Source: Xanthomarina spongicola
GTDB lineage: Bacteria; Bacteroidota; Bacteroidia; Flavobacteriales; Flavobacteriaceae
Reading direction: 5' to 3'
DNA: 64,000 bases
Assembly (NCBI RefSeq): GCF_003148645.1
Contig: NZ_QGGP01000001.1
Span: forward strand, 248,001 to 312,000
Part shown: positions 8,979-18,585 of the stretch, piece after piece
Layout of the letters: each line of letters opens with the position of its first letter
Numbering within the stretch: the first letter of the stretch is position 1
Notes under the pieces: generated by a model
The model's database searches: none
What the model was told of the DNA's origin: nothing
Seen by the model: the letters and a program-made list of their open reading frames with translations, nothing else
Made by a program: the position numbers and the translations under genes

Positions 8979-10838
8979 TTAAGCGCCATTGGTTTCTATT
9001 TTAACATTCTCAACATCAAAAGGTTTACCAATATAAACCAGTTTCCAGCCAGGTTCTATGTTTTCAAGAGTTTCTTCTTTATCAGCTTTTACAACAAACA
9101 AGTCGTCTTCATTATCTTTAATGAATAGTGGGATAATGTCTTGGTCTTTACTTGTAATATCAATTAAATCGTAATAATGTTCTTTGCTTTTTAATTCAAT
9201 CTCTTGAATGGAAGGATATTTATTAATTACGTTTGTTAAAGAATTAAAATCGTCTGAATATGAAAAAATACCTTCTGTTGGAATATCTGTATTTTCAAGC
9301 ACTTCGGTAGCTGTTAACAGTCTGTAAGAACCGTTTTCGCCAAACTTATCACCAAATTGCTTAATGGCATACTTATTAATATCTGTATTACCTGTTAGTG
9401 CCATTAAAAAACCCATATCATTAAGCTCGATATTATCTAATAATTTATCAGAATAAATATTAGTATTCATTGCTTCTAAGCCAAGTTCGTTAGCTTTAGT
9501 TATATTATTTTGGTTACTGTCTATTAAAACGACATGTCTGCCATTTTCTTCTAAATAATGCGCCAATAATCTTGGAAGCTTAGAAGCACCTACAATTAAA
9601 ATTCCTCTAGACTCGGTTAAAAACACACCAACTATTTTTGCAAACATTCTGGCTGTAGTAGCATTAAGGATAACAGTGCCTAAAACAATCATAAACACTA
9701 AAGGAGTAATGTATTCGGCTCCAGGAACGCCATCTTCAGCTAATTTCAATCCAAATAATGAAGCAATACCAGCAGCCACAATACCTCGTGGTCCTACCCA
9801 ACTAATAAAAAGTTTTTCTTTTAACTTCAAATTAGACCCTTGAGTACTTAAAAACACACCTATAGGCCGAATAACAAAAACAACTGCTGCAAAGAGAATA
9901 ACTGTATTCCAATTGTAAATTAAAAGTAAATCTTCAAAGTTAATATCTGCTGCAAGAAGAATAAAAAGTATGGATATTAACAAAACACTTAAAGACTCTT
10001 TAAAATAAAGTAATTCTTTTAAATAAGGAGATTTAGAGTTGCCTAAAACCATTCCCATAACCACTACTGCTAATAAACCAGATTCATGGGCAAACTCATC
10101 AGCTAAAATAAAAACACCTAAGACAGCTGCTAATGCAAACACATTCATTAAATAATGTGGTACCCATTTTTTATTAATAATTAAATTAAGTCCGTGTGCA
10201 AAAGTAAATCCAAAAGTTGTCCCAAATAAAACAATCTTTCCAAACTCAATAAAAACTGTTTTTGTATACTCTCCTCCAGCATCCACACTAATAAATTCAA
10301 ATACCAAAACAGCAACAAGAGCTCCAATTGGATCGATAAGAATACCTTCCCATTTTAATACAGCAGAAATATCTTTTTTAAGTGGAATATTCCTTAAGAT
10401 AGGCGTAATTACTGTTGGCCCAGTAACAATAATTAAAGCTGAAAATAAAAATGAAATTTCCCAGCTTAAATAAAAAACATAATGTGCTGCTATTGCAGCG
10501 CCAAAAAAGGTAACTATGGAACCTAATGTAATTAATTTTGTAATTACTGGTCCAACATTTTTTATCTCTCCTTTTTTAAGGGTTAAACCTCCTTCGAATA
10601 AAATAATACTAATAGCTAAAGACACAAAGTAAAACAGGCTACCACCTGGAAATAGTCCTTCTTCACCATTCCATCTAGGTTCAATCCATTTTGTACCATC
10701 TTCGCTTAAAAACTCTGCTGCAATAGGCCCAACAAACAATCCTATAAGAATCAATGGTAAAATGGCTGGAATTTTTAATTTCCAAGCTACCCATTGAGCA
10801 AGTATTCCTAAAATTATAATCCCTCCTAATTCTATCAT
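8979..10838 (-). CDS. CPA-family cation:proton antiporter with C-terminal RCK/TrkA-N domain
   Basis: Residues 1 to about 400 hold some 11-13 hydrophobic segments of the Na+(K+)/H+ exchanger domain, with motifs such as ALIIVTGPTVITPIL and FISWVGPRGIVAAG typical of NhaP-like antiporters. Residues about 410-530 form a Rossmann-like TrkA-N/RCK regulatory domain beginning RGILIVGASKLPRLL and including VVLIDSNQNN. A small C-terminal domain follows. The inferred role is monovalent cation/proton exchange gated by nucleotide binding. It is divergent from the Usp-SulP pair, which could be linked to pH or bicarbonate homeostasis. Confidence 0.9.
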   Translation of the reverse strand: MIELGGIIILGILAQWVAWKLKIPAILPLILIGLFVGPIAAEFLSEDGTKWIEPRWNGEEGLFPGGSLFYFVSLAISIILFEGGLTLKKGEIKNVGPVITKLITLGSIVTFFGAAIAAHYVFYLSWEISFLFSALIIVTGPTVITPILRNIPLKKDISAVLKWEGILIDPIGALVAVLVFEFISVDAGGEYTKTVFIEFGKIVLFGTTFGFTFAHGLNLIINKKWVPHYLMNVFALAAVLGVFILADEFAHESGLLAVVVMGMVLGNSKSPYLKELLYFKESLSVLLISILFILLAADINFEDLLLIYNWNTVILFAAVVFVIRPIGVFLSTQGSNLKLKEKLFISWVGPRGIVAAGIASLFGLKLAEDGVPGAEYITPLVFMIVLGTVILNATTARMFAKIVGVFLTESRGILIVGASKLPRLLAHYLEENGRHVVLIDSNQNNITKANELGLEAMNTNIYSDKLLDNIELNDMGFLMALTGNTDINKYAIKQFGDKFGENGSYRLLTATEVLENTDIPTEGIFSYSDDFNSLTNVINKYPSIQEIELKSKEHYYDLIDITSKDQDIIPLFIKDNEDDLFVVKADKEETLENIEPGWKLVYIGKPFDVENVKIETNGA

Positions 10839-10947
10839 GGGTTATTTTTTGATAAAACTACTATTAAATTTAGACATTTTTGTTTTAGTGCAATTATTTT
10901 TTAAAAAAATACTATCTTTCAAATCCTTAAAAATTTGATAATAAAAT

Positions 10948-11796
10948 TTGTCTTTTAAACCGTTTAAATCTGTTGGTATAGGTGTTACGTTCTCACCAAA
11001 TCTTAAAGCTAATATTTATGAAGCTTCAAGACTCTCTTTAATGTTTAATTCTAAACTTATACTTATCCATGTAGGAGAAGAAACTGCAGAAAAAAAAGAT
11101 ACGTTTACAAATATTTTAGCTCCTTTTTTAAATCAAAATCTATCAGTAGATATTATTTTCAAGTCAGGAAATCCTGTTGATGTTATTTTATCTGTATCTC
11201 AAAATAAAAACATTGATCTACTAATATTAGGTGCTCTAAAAAAAGAAAAGTTAGTAAATTATTATTTAGGATCAATTGCCAGAAAAATAACAAGAAAATC
11301 AAATTGTTCTATTCTGTTATTAATTAATCCATCTATAGAAAGAATTGCTTGTCAAAATATTGTTGTTAATGGATTAAAAGATCCTAAAACAGAACAAGCA
11401 ATAGAATCTGCTTTTTATATATCTCATTGTTTAGGCTCTAAAATGGTAACTATAGTTGAAGAAATTAATCAAGATGAAGTAGCTATAAAAGTTGAAGATG
11501 ATAAATCGTTAAGAAAAGCAACTATCTTAAAAGAACGTATAAAACTACGTGAAACCACAAGGATTAAATCAATCGTAGAGCATATTCCAAAAGAACATAC
11601 TGATTTAGTAACTATTAAATCTCAACCAATATTTGGAAAAAAAGGGTATTCCATTGGACATTATGCACAAATATCTAGAGCTGACCTTTTAGTCATGAAT
11701 GCGCCTTCAAAAACAACTATTTGGGATCGTATTTTTCCACACGATATTGAGCATATTTTAGCAGAACTCCCAACAGATGTTTTAATTATTCAATGA
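10948..11796 (+). CDS. Universal stress protein with tandem Usp domains
   Basis: The 282-residue protein has two Usp folds. The first runs from residue ~6 (KSVGIGVTFSPN) to ~125, with the nucleotide-binding-like segment GALKKEKLVNYYLGSIARKI and strand NCSILLLINP. The second ends TDVLIIQ. The start is a TTG: an in-frame stop lies one codon upstream, and the next ATG (residue 32) would delete the first beta strand. The stop overlaps the SulP start as ATGA, so the two are translationally coupled. Usp partners often regulate neighbouring transporters; that role is inferred here. Confidence 0.85.
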   Translation: MSFKPFKSVGIGVTFSPNLKANIYEASRLSLMFNSKLILIHVGEETAEKKDTFTNILAPFLNQNLSVDIIFKSGNPVDVILSVSQNKNIDLLILGALKKEKLVNYYLGSIARKITRKSNCSILLLINPSIERIACQNIVVNGLKDPKTEQAIESAFYISHCLGSKMVTIVEEINQDEVAIKVEDDKSLRKATILKERIKLRETTRIKSIVEHIPKEHTDLVTIKSQPIFGKKGYSIGHYAQISRADLLVMNAPSKTTIWDRIFPHDIEHILAELPTDVLIIQ

Positions 11797-13988
11797 GTCC
11801 AAAAAAACCAACAATAGTCGATTTTCTTAAAACATTACCAAAGAATATTTTTTCTGGTTTTGTAGTAAGCCTTATTGCTTTGCCTTTAGGATTAGGATTA
11901 GCTATGGCCAGCGATGCGCCTCCAATAGCAGGTATTATTGCAGCTGTAGTTGGAGGGCTTATGGTGTCTGTTTTAGGAGGAAGTCATGTAACCATCACTG
12001 GTCCTGGAAATGGTTTGGTTGGTGTTTTGTTAGTAGCTATTACAACCCTAGGCATTGAAAGTGCTTATGCAGCTATTATTTTTTCTGGTGTATTAGTGGC
12101 CATTTTAGGATTTTTAAGACTAGGTAAATTATCCGATTTCTTTCCATCTTCTGCAATTCAAGGTATGTTGGCAGCTATTGGTCTTATTATTTTAGGTAAA
12201 CAATTTCACATTATGTTAGCGCATAGGATAGAAAGAGAAGATACCATTGATTATTTATTAGAAATTCCATTTACCATTAACGATGCGCTTCATTATGAAA
12301 AAGAGGGACTTATTTTAGCAGCCCTTGCAGGTTTTTTTAGTTTTTTGATTATGGTATTTTATCCTAAAATAAGGAATAAGTATTTACAGCTAATTCCTGC
12401 TCCAATGTGGATAGTAATCCTCTCTATTGCTTTTAGTTATTATTTTGAACTATTTGTACATGAGTCTAATCCTATTGCAAAAAATTATATGATTTCCGGA
12501 ATACCAGAATTTAAGGAAATTATAGCCCAATTACCAACTGTTAACTTTGGTAAAATAGGACAATTCTCCTTTTGGTCAAGTGTTTTAGCACTTACACTTA
12601 TAGCTAGTATAGAATCTTTATTGAGCATAAAAGCAGTAGATAAATTAGATCCTGAAAAAAGACGTTCTAACGTAAATAGAGATCTTAAAGCATTAGGACT
12701 AGCCACTATTGGTAGTGGTTTTTTAGGAGGTTTAAATGTGGTAACTGTTATTGCAAGAAGCTCTGTTAATGTTAATAATAATGGGAGTAATCGGTCAGCA
12801 AATTTTTTCCATGCTATTTTTCTAATTATATTTATTGTGTTGTTTAGTTCGCAATTAACTAGAATTCCATTACCTGCTTTAATGGCAATTTTAGTATTTA
12901 CTGGTTATAAATTAGCATCACCAGAATCCATTAAAAAAATATTTTCAATAGGAAAAGAGCAGATAATAATATTTCTTGTAACACTCTTTGTTACTTTAAA
13001 AATAGGTTTAATATCAGGTATTTTATCTGGAGTATTAATTACTATTATAATCCATATAATTATAAATAAAAGCATTGGCTTATTTGCAAGAAACATACTT
13101 AAACCAAATGTTTTAATGTATCAAGAAACAGATACTGATGGAAATTATTATATAAGCGTAAAACACATTTGTAGTTTTTTAAATTATTATAAGCTAAAAA
13201 ATAAATTAGATGCTGTTCAAGAAAATCAAGACGTTATTGTTGATTTCTCTTTATGTGAATTTGTTGACCATACTGTTATGGAGAACCTAAATAGTTACAG
13301 AGATCTTTTCTTAAAACGAGGTGGACATTTTGAAGTTATAGGACTCGACATGCATGATACAGATTCTAAACATCCTTTTGCATTAAGGCGATTGCTTCCA
13401 GTACCAAATATTATTAAAAATAATTTAACAAGGCGTCAAACAAGTATAGAAGAACTAGCTGAAAATTACAATTTAAAATACCTTCATAAAAAACAAAAAG
13501 ACACACTTTTCTTAAATAATTTTATCTTTTTCAGAACAAAAAAAATTAATCATATAAACAATCAATTATTTACTAAAAATGATGTCATAACCATTTTTGA
13601 TATTGAATTTTCTGAAGGTGAATTCATTGCCAAGGAAGTGGTAAGAACTACTATGCTTCATATCTCATTAAATAAAACAATTCCTGAATTTACCTTAGAC
13701 CAAGAAGGTTTCTTAGAAAAAATATATGCATTTGCTGGTTTTAAAGATATACCTATTCAAGATCAAGTAGATTTCTCTAATCGCTTTTATCTTTTAGGAG
13801 AAGACGAAGAAGCAATAACAAAATTCTTTAACGAAGAACTCGTTCATTTTTTTGAGAGCAATCCATATTTCCATGTTGAATCTAATGGTAATGCCATGCT
13901 TGTATTTGGCAAAGAACGATTAGCAAGCATCAAAGAAATTAAAGTATTGTTTGATTTTGGTAAACGCTTAAAACAAGTAGTTAATTAA
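11793..13988 (+). CDS. SulP-family anion transporter with STAS domain and extra C-terminal domain
   Basis: The membrane domain (residues ~15-430) carries SulP features: VSLIALPLGLGLAMAS, GGSHVTITGPG near residues 63-73, and several helices. The STAS domain follows (about 440-560, DVIVDFSLCEFVDHTVM). Some 170 further residues after the STAS are unusual for SulP proteins and contain FSNRFYLLGEDEE and GNAMLVFGKERLAS. Bacterial SulP proteins carry sulfate, bicarbonate or C4-dicarboxylates. Here bicarbonate or another anion is a guess from the neighbouring proton antiporter and Usp. Translation is coupled to the upstream Usp gene. Confidence 0.87.
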   Translation: MSPKKPTIVDFLKTLPKNIFSGFVVSLIALPLGLGLAMASDAPPIAGIIAAVVGGLMVSVLGGSHVTITGPGNGLVGVLLVAITTLGIESAYAAIIFSGVLVAILGFLRLGKLSDFFPSSAIQGMLAAIGLIILGKQFHIMLAHRIEREDTIDYLLEIPFTINDALHYEKEGLILAALAGFFSFLIMVFYPKIRNKYLQLIPAPMWIVILSIAFSYYFELFVHESNPIAKNYMISGIPEFKEIIAQLPTVNFGKIGQFSFWSSVLALTLIASIESLLSIKAVDKLDPEKRRSNVNRDLKALGLATIGSGFLGGLNVVTVIARSSVNVNNNGSNRSANFFHAIFLIIFIVLFSSQLTRIPLPALMAILVFTGYKLASPESIKKIFSIGKEQIIIFLVTLFVTLKIGLISGILSGVLITIIIHIIINKSIGLFARNILKPNVLMYQETDTDGNYYISVKHICSFLNYYKLKNKLDAVQENQDVIVDFSLCEFVDHTVMENLNSYRDLFLKRGGHFEVIGLDMHDTDSKHPFALRRLLPVPNIIKNNLTRRQTSIEELAENYNLKYLHKKQKDTLFLNNFIFFRTKKINHINNQLFTKNDVITIFDIEFSEGEFIAKEVVRTTMLHISLNKTIPEFTLDQEGFLEKIYAFAGFKDIPIQDQVDFSNRFYLLGEDEEAITKFFNEELVHFFESNPYFHVESNGNAMLVFGKERLASIKEIKVLFDFGKRLKQVVN

Positions 13989-14149
13989 TAATTGAAATCT
14001 TTAATTGGTAATCTCTTAATTAGAATTCATGTTTAAAACAAGATTAAACATAACCAGTTGTTCTTTTTGGCTTATAAAATGTTAAAAAACATCTAATAAT
14101 ACCTCATTATTTTCACTTATATTACCTGTTTTAGTAATTTGCACTCCTT

Positions 14150-15019
14150 ATGAATTTATATCCTATTGAATCTGGAAATTTTAAGTTAGATGGAGGAGCC
14201 ATGTTTGGTGTTGTTCCTAAATCTTTATGGCAAAAAACAAACCCTGCCGACAGCAACAACATGATTGATATTGCTGCTAGATGCCTACTTATTGAAGATG
14301 GTAATAGACTTATTCTAGTAGATACTGGAATGGGTAATAAACAAAACGATAAGTTTTTTGGCTACTATTACCTTTGGGGAAATCATACCATAGATAAATC
14401 CTTAAAACAATATGGTTATCATCGAGATGATATAACAGATGTGTTTATGACACATCTTCACTTCGATCATTGTGGTGGAAGTGTTCAATGGAATAAAGAT
14501 AGAACAGGCTACGAACCTGCTTTTAAAAATGCTAAATTTTGGAGCAATCAAGCCCATTGGGAATGGGCAACACAGCCAAATAAAAGAGAAAAGGCTTCTT
14601 TTCTTAAAGAAAACATTCTTCCAATGGAAGAAAGTGGCCAGCTAAATTTCACGTCACTTCCTGAAATTGATTTATTAAAAAATTCAGAATTAGGTTTCGA
14701 TATTTTCTTTGCAAATGGACATACAGATAAACAAATGATTCCAATGATAAATTATAAAGGAAAAACCATTTGTTTTATGGCAGATTTATTACCAACTGCT
14801 GGTCATTTACCAATTCCTTTTGTTATGGGCTATGATACGAGGCCTCTTTTAACTTTAGACGAAAAAGAAAAATTCCTGAATTTAGCAGCAGATAATAATT
14901 ATTACTTATTTTTGGAGCACGATGCACATAACGAGATTATTACAGTAAAGCATACTGAAAAAGGCGTGCGACTAAATAATGTTTTTACTTGTAATGATAT
15001 TTTTAACTATAATACTTAA
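14150..15019 (+). CDS. Metallo-beta-lactamase-fold hydrolase
   Basis: The HxHxDH metal-binding motif is present as THLHFDHCGG (about residue 101-110), preceded by LILVDTGMG. Later metal ligands appear in NGHTDKQM and FMADLLPTAGH. The cytosolic 289-residue size and the layout resemble lactonase-like members of the superfamily. No signal peptide is seen. The substrate cannot be read from the sequence. It lies 7 bp upstream of the S8 protease start, so the two may form an operon. The 161 bp before it hold no clear promoter match. Confidence 0.85.
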   Translation: MNLYPIESGNFKLDGGAMFGVVPKSLWQKTNPADSNNMIDIAARCLLIEDGNRLILVDTGMGNKQNDKFFGYYYLWGNHTIDKSLKQYGYHRDDITDVFMTHLHFDHCGGSVQWNKDRTGYEPAFKNAKFWSNQAHWEWATQPNKREKASFLKENILPMEESGQLNFTSLPEIDLLKNSELGFDIFFANGHTDKQMIPMINYKGKTICFMADLLPTAGHLPIPFVMGYDTRPLLTLDEKEKFLNLAADNNYYLFLEHDAHNEIITVKHTEKGVRLNNVFTCNDIFNYNT

Positions 15020-15026
15020 TATTAAA

Positions 15027-16637
15027 ATGAAATTAATTAAACCTTTCTTCCTTTCAGTTCTTGTAGCTACAGCTTTATCTAGTTGTGGTGGTGGTGCTGA
15101 TATTGTTTCAACTCCTGTTGAAAACATTGATTCTGTTCCTTTAAAAGTATCAGAATTAACTGAAAATGAAAAACACACTTGGGGACATTTAGATCTTGTA
15201 AAAGATACAATTCCAGGAATGAGTGTTGAAAAAGCATATGCTGAAATTATAAAAAGTAAAAAAGGGCAAACTGTTATTGTTGCAGTAATTGATTCTGGTA
15301 TCGATATCGAACACGAAGATTTAAATGACGTTGTTTGGGTAAATGAAGACGAAATTGCAGGTAATGGAATAGACGATGATAAAAACGGCTATGTAGACGA
15401 TATTCATGGTTGGAACTTTTTAGGAGATGCCTACGACGAGCAATTAGAATATGTTAGAATACTTGCAAGTGGAGACAAAACTAATCCTGAATTTGCTAGA
15501 GCTCAAGCAGAATACGATAAAGAATATGAAGAAACTGTTGCTAGAAAAGCACAATACGATCAAATTTATGAGCAAGTAAAAAATGCAAATGAAGTGATTT
15601 CTGAATATCTAGGTAAAGACGATTATACTGCAGATGAAGTAAACGCTATTGAATCTGATGATGAAGCAGTAACAAAAGCTGTTGGAGTTATGAACTTTAT
15701 GTATGGAAATGGTTTCGATTCTACTGAGACAGCTTTAAAATCAATAAAAGGTGGAGTAGATTATTTTACAGATAAATTAAATGCAAACATAAACATAGAC
15801 TTCAATGGAAGAACAACTGGCGATGATCCAAACGACCTTACTGATGTAGGTTATGGAAATGGTAACGTGCTTCCTTCTGAAAAAGGCGAAAGTCATGGAA
15901 CTCACGTAGCTGGAATTATTGCTGCAGAACGTGGTAATGGATTAGGTGTAGATGGTGTAGCAAATAATGTAAAAATTATGAGCTTAAGAGCAGTTCCTAA
16001 TGGCGATGAGTACGATAAAGATATTGCATTAGCTATTAGATACGCTGTAGATAATGGTGCAAAAGTTATTAACGGAAGTTTTGGTAAATACTACTCACCA
16101 CATAGCGACTGGGTAAGAGATGCTATAGCTTATGCTGGTAAAAACGATGTGGTATTCGTAAATGCTGCAGGAAACGAAGGTCAAGATTTAGACCAGAAAG
16201 AATGTTATCCAAACGATCAAGTAAATAGTGGTCCTGAAGTATCTGATACTTTTATTACTGTTGGTGCATTAGAGCCTAAATATGGTTCTAATATGGTTGC
16301 TGGTTTTTCTAACTACGGAAAAATTAACGTAGATGTTTTTGCTCCTGGAGCAAAAATTTACTCGACAACTCCAGAAAATGAATACGACACTAAAGGTGGT
16401 ACTTCAATGGCTGCTCCTGCAGTAGCTGGTGTAGTTGCATTAATACGTTCTTACTATCCAAAACTATCTGCTGCTCAAGTAAAACAAATAATACTTGACT
16501 CTGGTTTAGCTTTATCTACTAAAGTTGTTGTTGGAGGAGATTCAGAAAACATTCAACCAATTGGTGACTTATCTAAATCTGGAAAAATAATGAATGCATA
16601 CAATGCGCTAATCATGGCGCAGCAAATGTCTAAATAA
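15027..16637 (+). CDS. Subtilisin-like (S8) serine protease, lipoprotein
   Basis: The start at 15027 gives a clean lipoprotein signal (lipobox LSSC, Cys20). The longer open frame back to 14979 would overlap the upstream gene and bury the signal. The catalytic set is complete: D89 (AVIDSGID), H290 (GESHGTHVAG), oxyanion N383 (AAGNEG) and S460 (GGTSMAAP). The Asp-to-His distance, about 200 residues, is much longer than in subtilisin because of an acidic insertion at ~130-270. The enzyme is likely an envelope-anchored endopeptidase. A terminator follows at 16653-16684. Confidence 0.92.
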   Translation: MKLIKPFFLSVLVATALSSCGGGADIVSTPVENIDSVPLKVSELTENEKHTWGHLDLVKDTIPGMSVEKAYAEIIKSKKGQTVIVAVIDSGIDIEHEDLNDVVWVNEDEIAGNGIDDDKNGYVDDIHGWNFLGDAYDEQLEYVRILASGDKTNPEFARAQAEYDKEYEETVARKAQYDQIYEQVKNANEVISEYLGKDDYTADEVNAIESDDEAVTKAVGVMNFMYGNGFDSTETALKSIKGGVDYFTDKLNANINIDFNGRTTGDDPNDLTDVGYGNGNVLPSEKGESHGTHVAGIIAAERGNGLGVDGVANNVKIMSLRAVPNGDEYDKDIALAIRYAVDNGAKVINGSFGKYYSPHSDWVRDAIAYAGKNDVVFVNAAGNEGQDLDQKECYPNDQVNSGPEVSDTFITVGALEPKYGSNMVAGFSNYGKINVDVFAPGAKIYSTTPENEYDTKGGTSMAAPAVAGVVALIRSYYPKLSAAQVKQIILDSGLALSTKVVVGGDSENIQPIGDLSKSGKIMNAYNALIMAQQMSK

Positions 16638-16652
16638 ATATATTTAACCTCT

Positions 16653-16684
16653 AAAACCTCATCATTAAAACGATGGGGTTTTTT
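16653..16684 (+). terminator. Rho-independent terminator after the S8 protease gene
   Basis: An 11-bp stem (AAAACCTCATC with GATGGGGTTTT, one G-T pair) is followed by T residues. It includes a spurious ATG at 16673, which argues that the next gene starts downstream at 16697. Confidence 0.8.
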
Positions 16685-16696
16685 AATTCATTTAAA

Positions 16697-18529
16697 ATGA
16701 AAAAATTCTTTTTATTCCTTTTTAGTTTAAGCTTTCTTATTTCTACTGCCAATCCCAAAGAAATAGAGCCAAATAAAACAACCAGTAACTCTAGTTATTG
16801 GCAACAACATGTAGATTACAAAATGGATATAACCATGGATGTAAATAACTACAGATACAATGGAACACAACAATTGGTTTATACAAACAACTCTCCAGAT
16901 GTGTTAAATCGTGTGTATTATCATTTATACTTTAATGCCTTTCAACCAGGAAGCGAAATGGATATTAGATCTCAAAATATAGCAGATCCAGATGGTCGTG
17001 TTGGAGATAGAATTAGCAAATTAACACCAGAAGAAATTGGTTATTTAAAAGTTACATCGCTAAAACAAAATGGCATTATTTTAAATTACGATGTGGTTGG
17101 AACAGTATTAGAAGTACAGCTAAACGAACCTATTCAACCAGGAGAAAAAGTAACTTTCGATATGGTTTTTAATGGGCAAGTACCTGTACAAATTCGTCGT
17201 TCTGGTAGAAATAATGCTGAAGGTGTTGCGTTATCTATGACACAATGGTATCCAAAATTAGCAGAATACGATTTTGAAGGTTGGCATGCAGATCCTTACA
17301 TAGGAAGAGAGTTTCATGGTGTTTGGGGAGATTTTGACGTTACTATTAACATCGATAAAAACTATACAATAGGAGGCTCTGGTTATTTACAAAACCCAAA
17401 TGAAATTGGTCATGGTTATGAAACTGGAGAAGTAAATCAACCTAAAGGAGACATGCTTTCTTGGCATTTTTTAGCACCTAAAGTACACGACTTTACTTGG
17501 GCTGCAGATCCAGAATTTATTCATGATACAATGCAAGTGCCAGATGGACCAATGCTGCATTTTTTATATAAAAAGAATTTAGAAGCAGAGTATTTAGAAA
17601 ACTGGAAACAATTACAGCCTAAAACAGTTGAGCTAATGAACTATTTTAGTGAAAACATAGGTATGTATCCTTACAAGCAATATTCTGTAATTCAAGGAGG
17701 AGATGGAGGCATGGAATATGCTATGTGCACCTTAATTACTGGAAAACGTAAATTAGGTAGTTTAATAGGTGTTACAGCTCACGAATTAGCTCATGCATGG
17801 TTTCAGTTTTTATTGGCAACTAACGAGCTTAAACACTACTGGATGGACGAAGGTTTTACAAGTTATATTAGCGATTATGCCATGGATGCAGTTATGGGAA
17901 CAAACGAAGATAATCCTACTACTAATGCTTATAGAGGTTATCTTTATTTAGCTACTTCTGGAAAAGAACAACCACTTACAACGCAAGCAGACCGTTTTGA
18001 GTACAATCAAGCCTATGGTATTTCAGCTTATAGTAAAGGTGAAGTTTTTATGGCACAATTAGGCTATGTTATTGGCGAAGACAATTTAAAGGCAACCATT
18101 AAAAAGTATTTTAATGATTTTGCTTTTAAACATCCAACACCGAATGATTTTATTCGTACTGCTGAAAAAATTACAGATTTTGAATTAGATTGGTATTTAA
18201 TAGATTTTGCTCAAACAACAAATACTATTGATTATGGTGTTAAAGCTGTAAGCGATAAAACTATTATGTTAGAACGTATTGGACTAATGCCAATGCCTTT
18301 AGACTTAACAGTTACTTATACAGATGGAACAACTGAAGATTATTACATTCCATTACGTATGATGCGTGGAAAAAAGCCAACAACGGCTACAACCATATCT
18401 AATTGGGCTTGGGCTTACCCAACCTATACTTTTGAAGCATCTAAAACTATTAAATCGGTTCAAATAGACCCAAAAGAATGGATGGCAGATGTTAACAAAG
18501 AGAATAATAAATTTGAGAAACAAGACTAA
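16697..18529 (+). CDS. M1-family zinc metallopeptidase (exported)
   Basis: The start at 16697 is preferred because an upstream in-frame ATG lies inside the preceding terminator stem; from 16697 the protein begins with a standard signal peptide (MKKFFLFLFSLSFLISTA). The gluzincin site HELAH is at about residues 362-366, with the third zinc ligand Glu at ~385 (MDEGFTSY), giving the standard 18-residue spacing. The exopeptidase-type motif appears as GGDGGMEYAM. It is 610 residues long and is probably a periplasmic or surface aminopeptidase. A bidirectional terminator follows. Confidence 0.92.
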   Translation: MKKFFLFLFSLSFLISTANPKEIEPNKTTSNSSYWQQHVDYKMDITMDVNNYRYNGTQQLVYTNNSPDVLNRVYYHLYFNAFQPGSEMDIRSQNIADPDGRVGDRISKLTPEEIGYLKVTSLKQNGIILNYDVVGTVLEVQLNEPIQPGEKVTFDMVFNGQVPVQIRRSGRNNAEGVALSMTQWYPKLAEYDFEGWHADPYIGREFHGVWGDFDVTINIDKNYTIGGSGYLQNPNEIGHGYETGEVNQPKGDMLSWHFLAPKVHDFTWAADPEFIHDTMQVPDGPMLHFLYKKNLEAEYLENWKQLQPKTVELMNYFSENIGMYPYKQYSVIQGGDGGMEYAMCTLITGKRKLGSLIGVTAHELAHAWFQFLLATNELKHYWMDEGFTSYISDYAMDAVMGTNEDNPTTNAYRGYLYLATSGKEQPLTTQADRFEYNQAYGISAYSKGEVFMAQLGYVIGEDNLKATIKKYFNDFAFKHPTPNDFIRTAEKITDFELDWYLIDFAQTTNTIDYGVKAVSDKTIMLERIGLMPMPLDLTVTYTDGTTEDYYIPLRMMRGKKPTTATTISNWAWAYPTYTFEASKTIKSVQIDPKEWMADVNKENNKFEKQD

Positions 18530-18544
18530 AGTCTTAATTCAAAT

Positions 18545-18582
18545 AAAAAAACCACTTGAAAAGGTATCAAGTGGTTTTTTTA
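18545..18582. terminator. Bidirectional terminator between M1 peptidase and aspartoacylase-like gene
   Basis: The stem ACCACTTGA / TCAAGTGGT (18551-18559 with 18567-18575) is flanked by A6 on one side and T7 on the other. It can therefore serve both convergent genes. Confidence 0.85.
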
Positions 18583-18585
18583 TTT

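Noticed and set aside
13989-14149. Hairpins (TGTTTAA/TTAAACA and ATGTT/AACAT) before the metallo-hydrolase
   Set aside because: They are short, AT-only and weak, expected by chance in this composition.
14979-15026. Upstream extension of the S8 protease
   Set aside because: It would overlap the preceding gene and put 16 residues before an intact lipoprotein signal.
16673-16696. Upstream ATG for the M1 peptidase
   Set aside because: The ATG is part of a terminator stem, and the next ATG begins a standard signal peptide.
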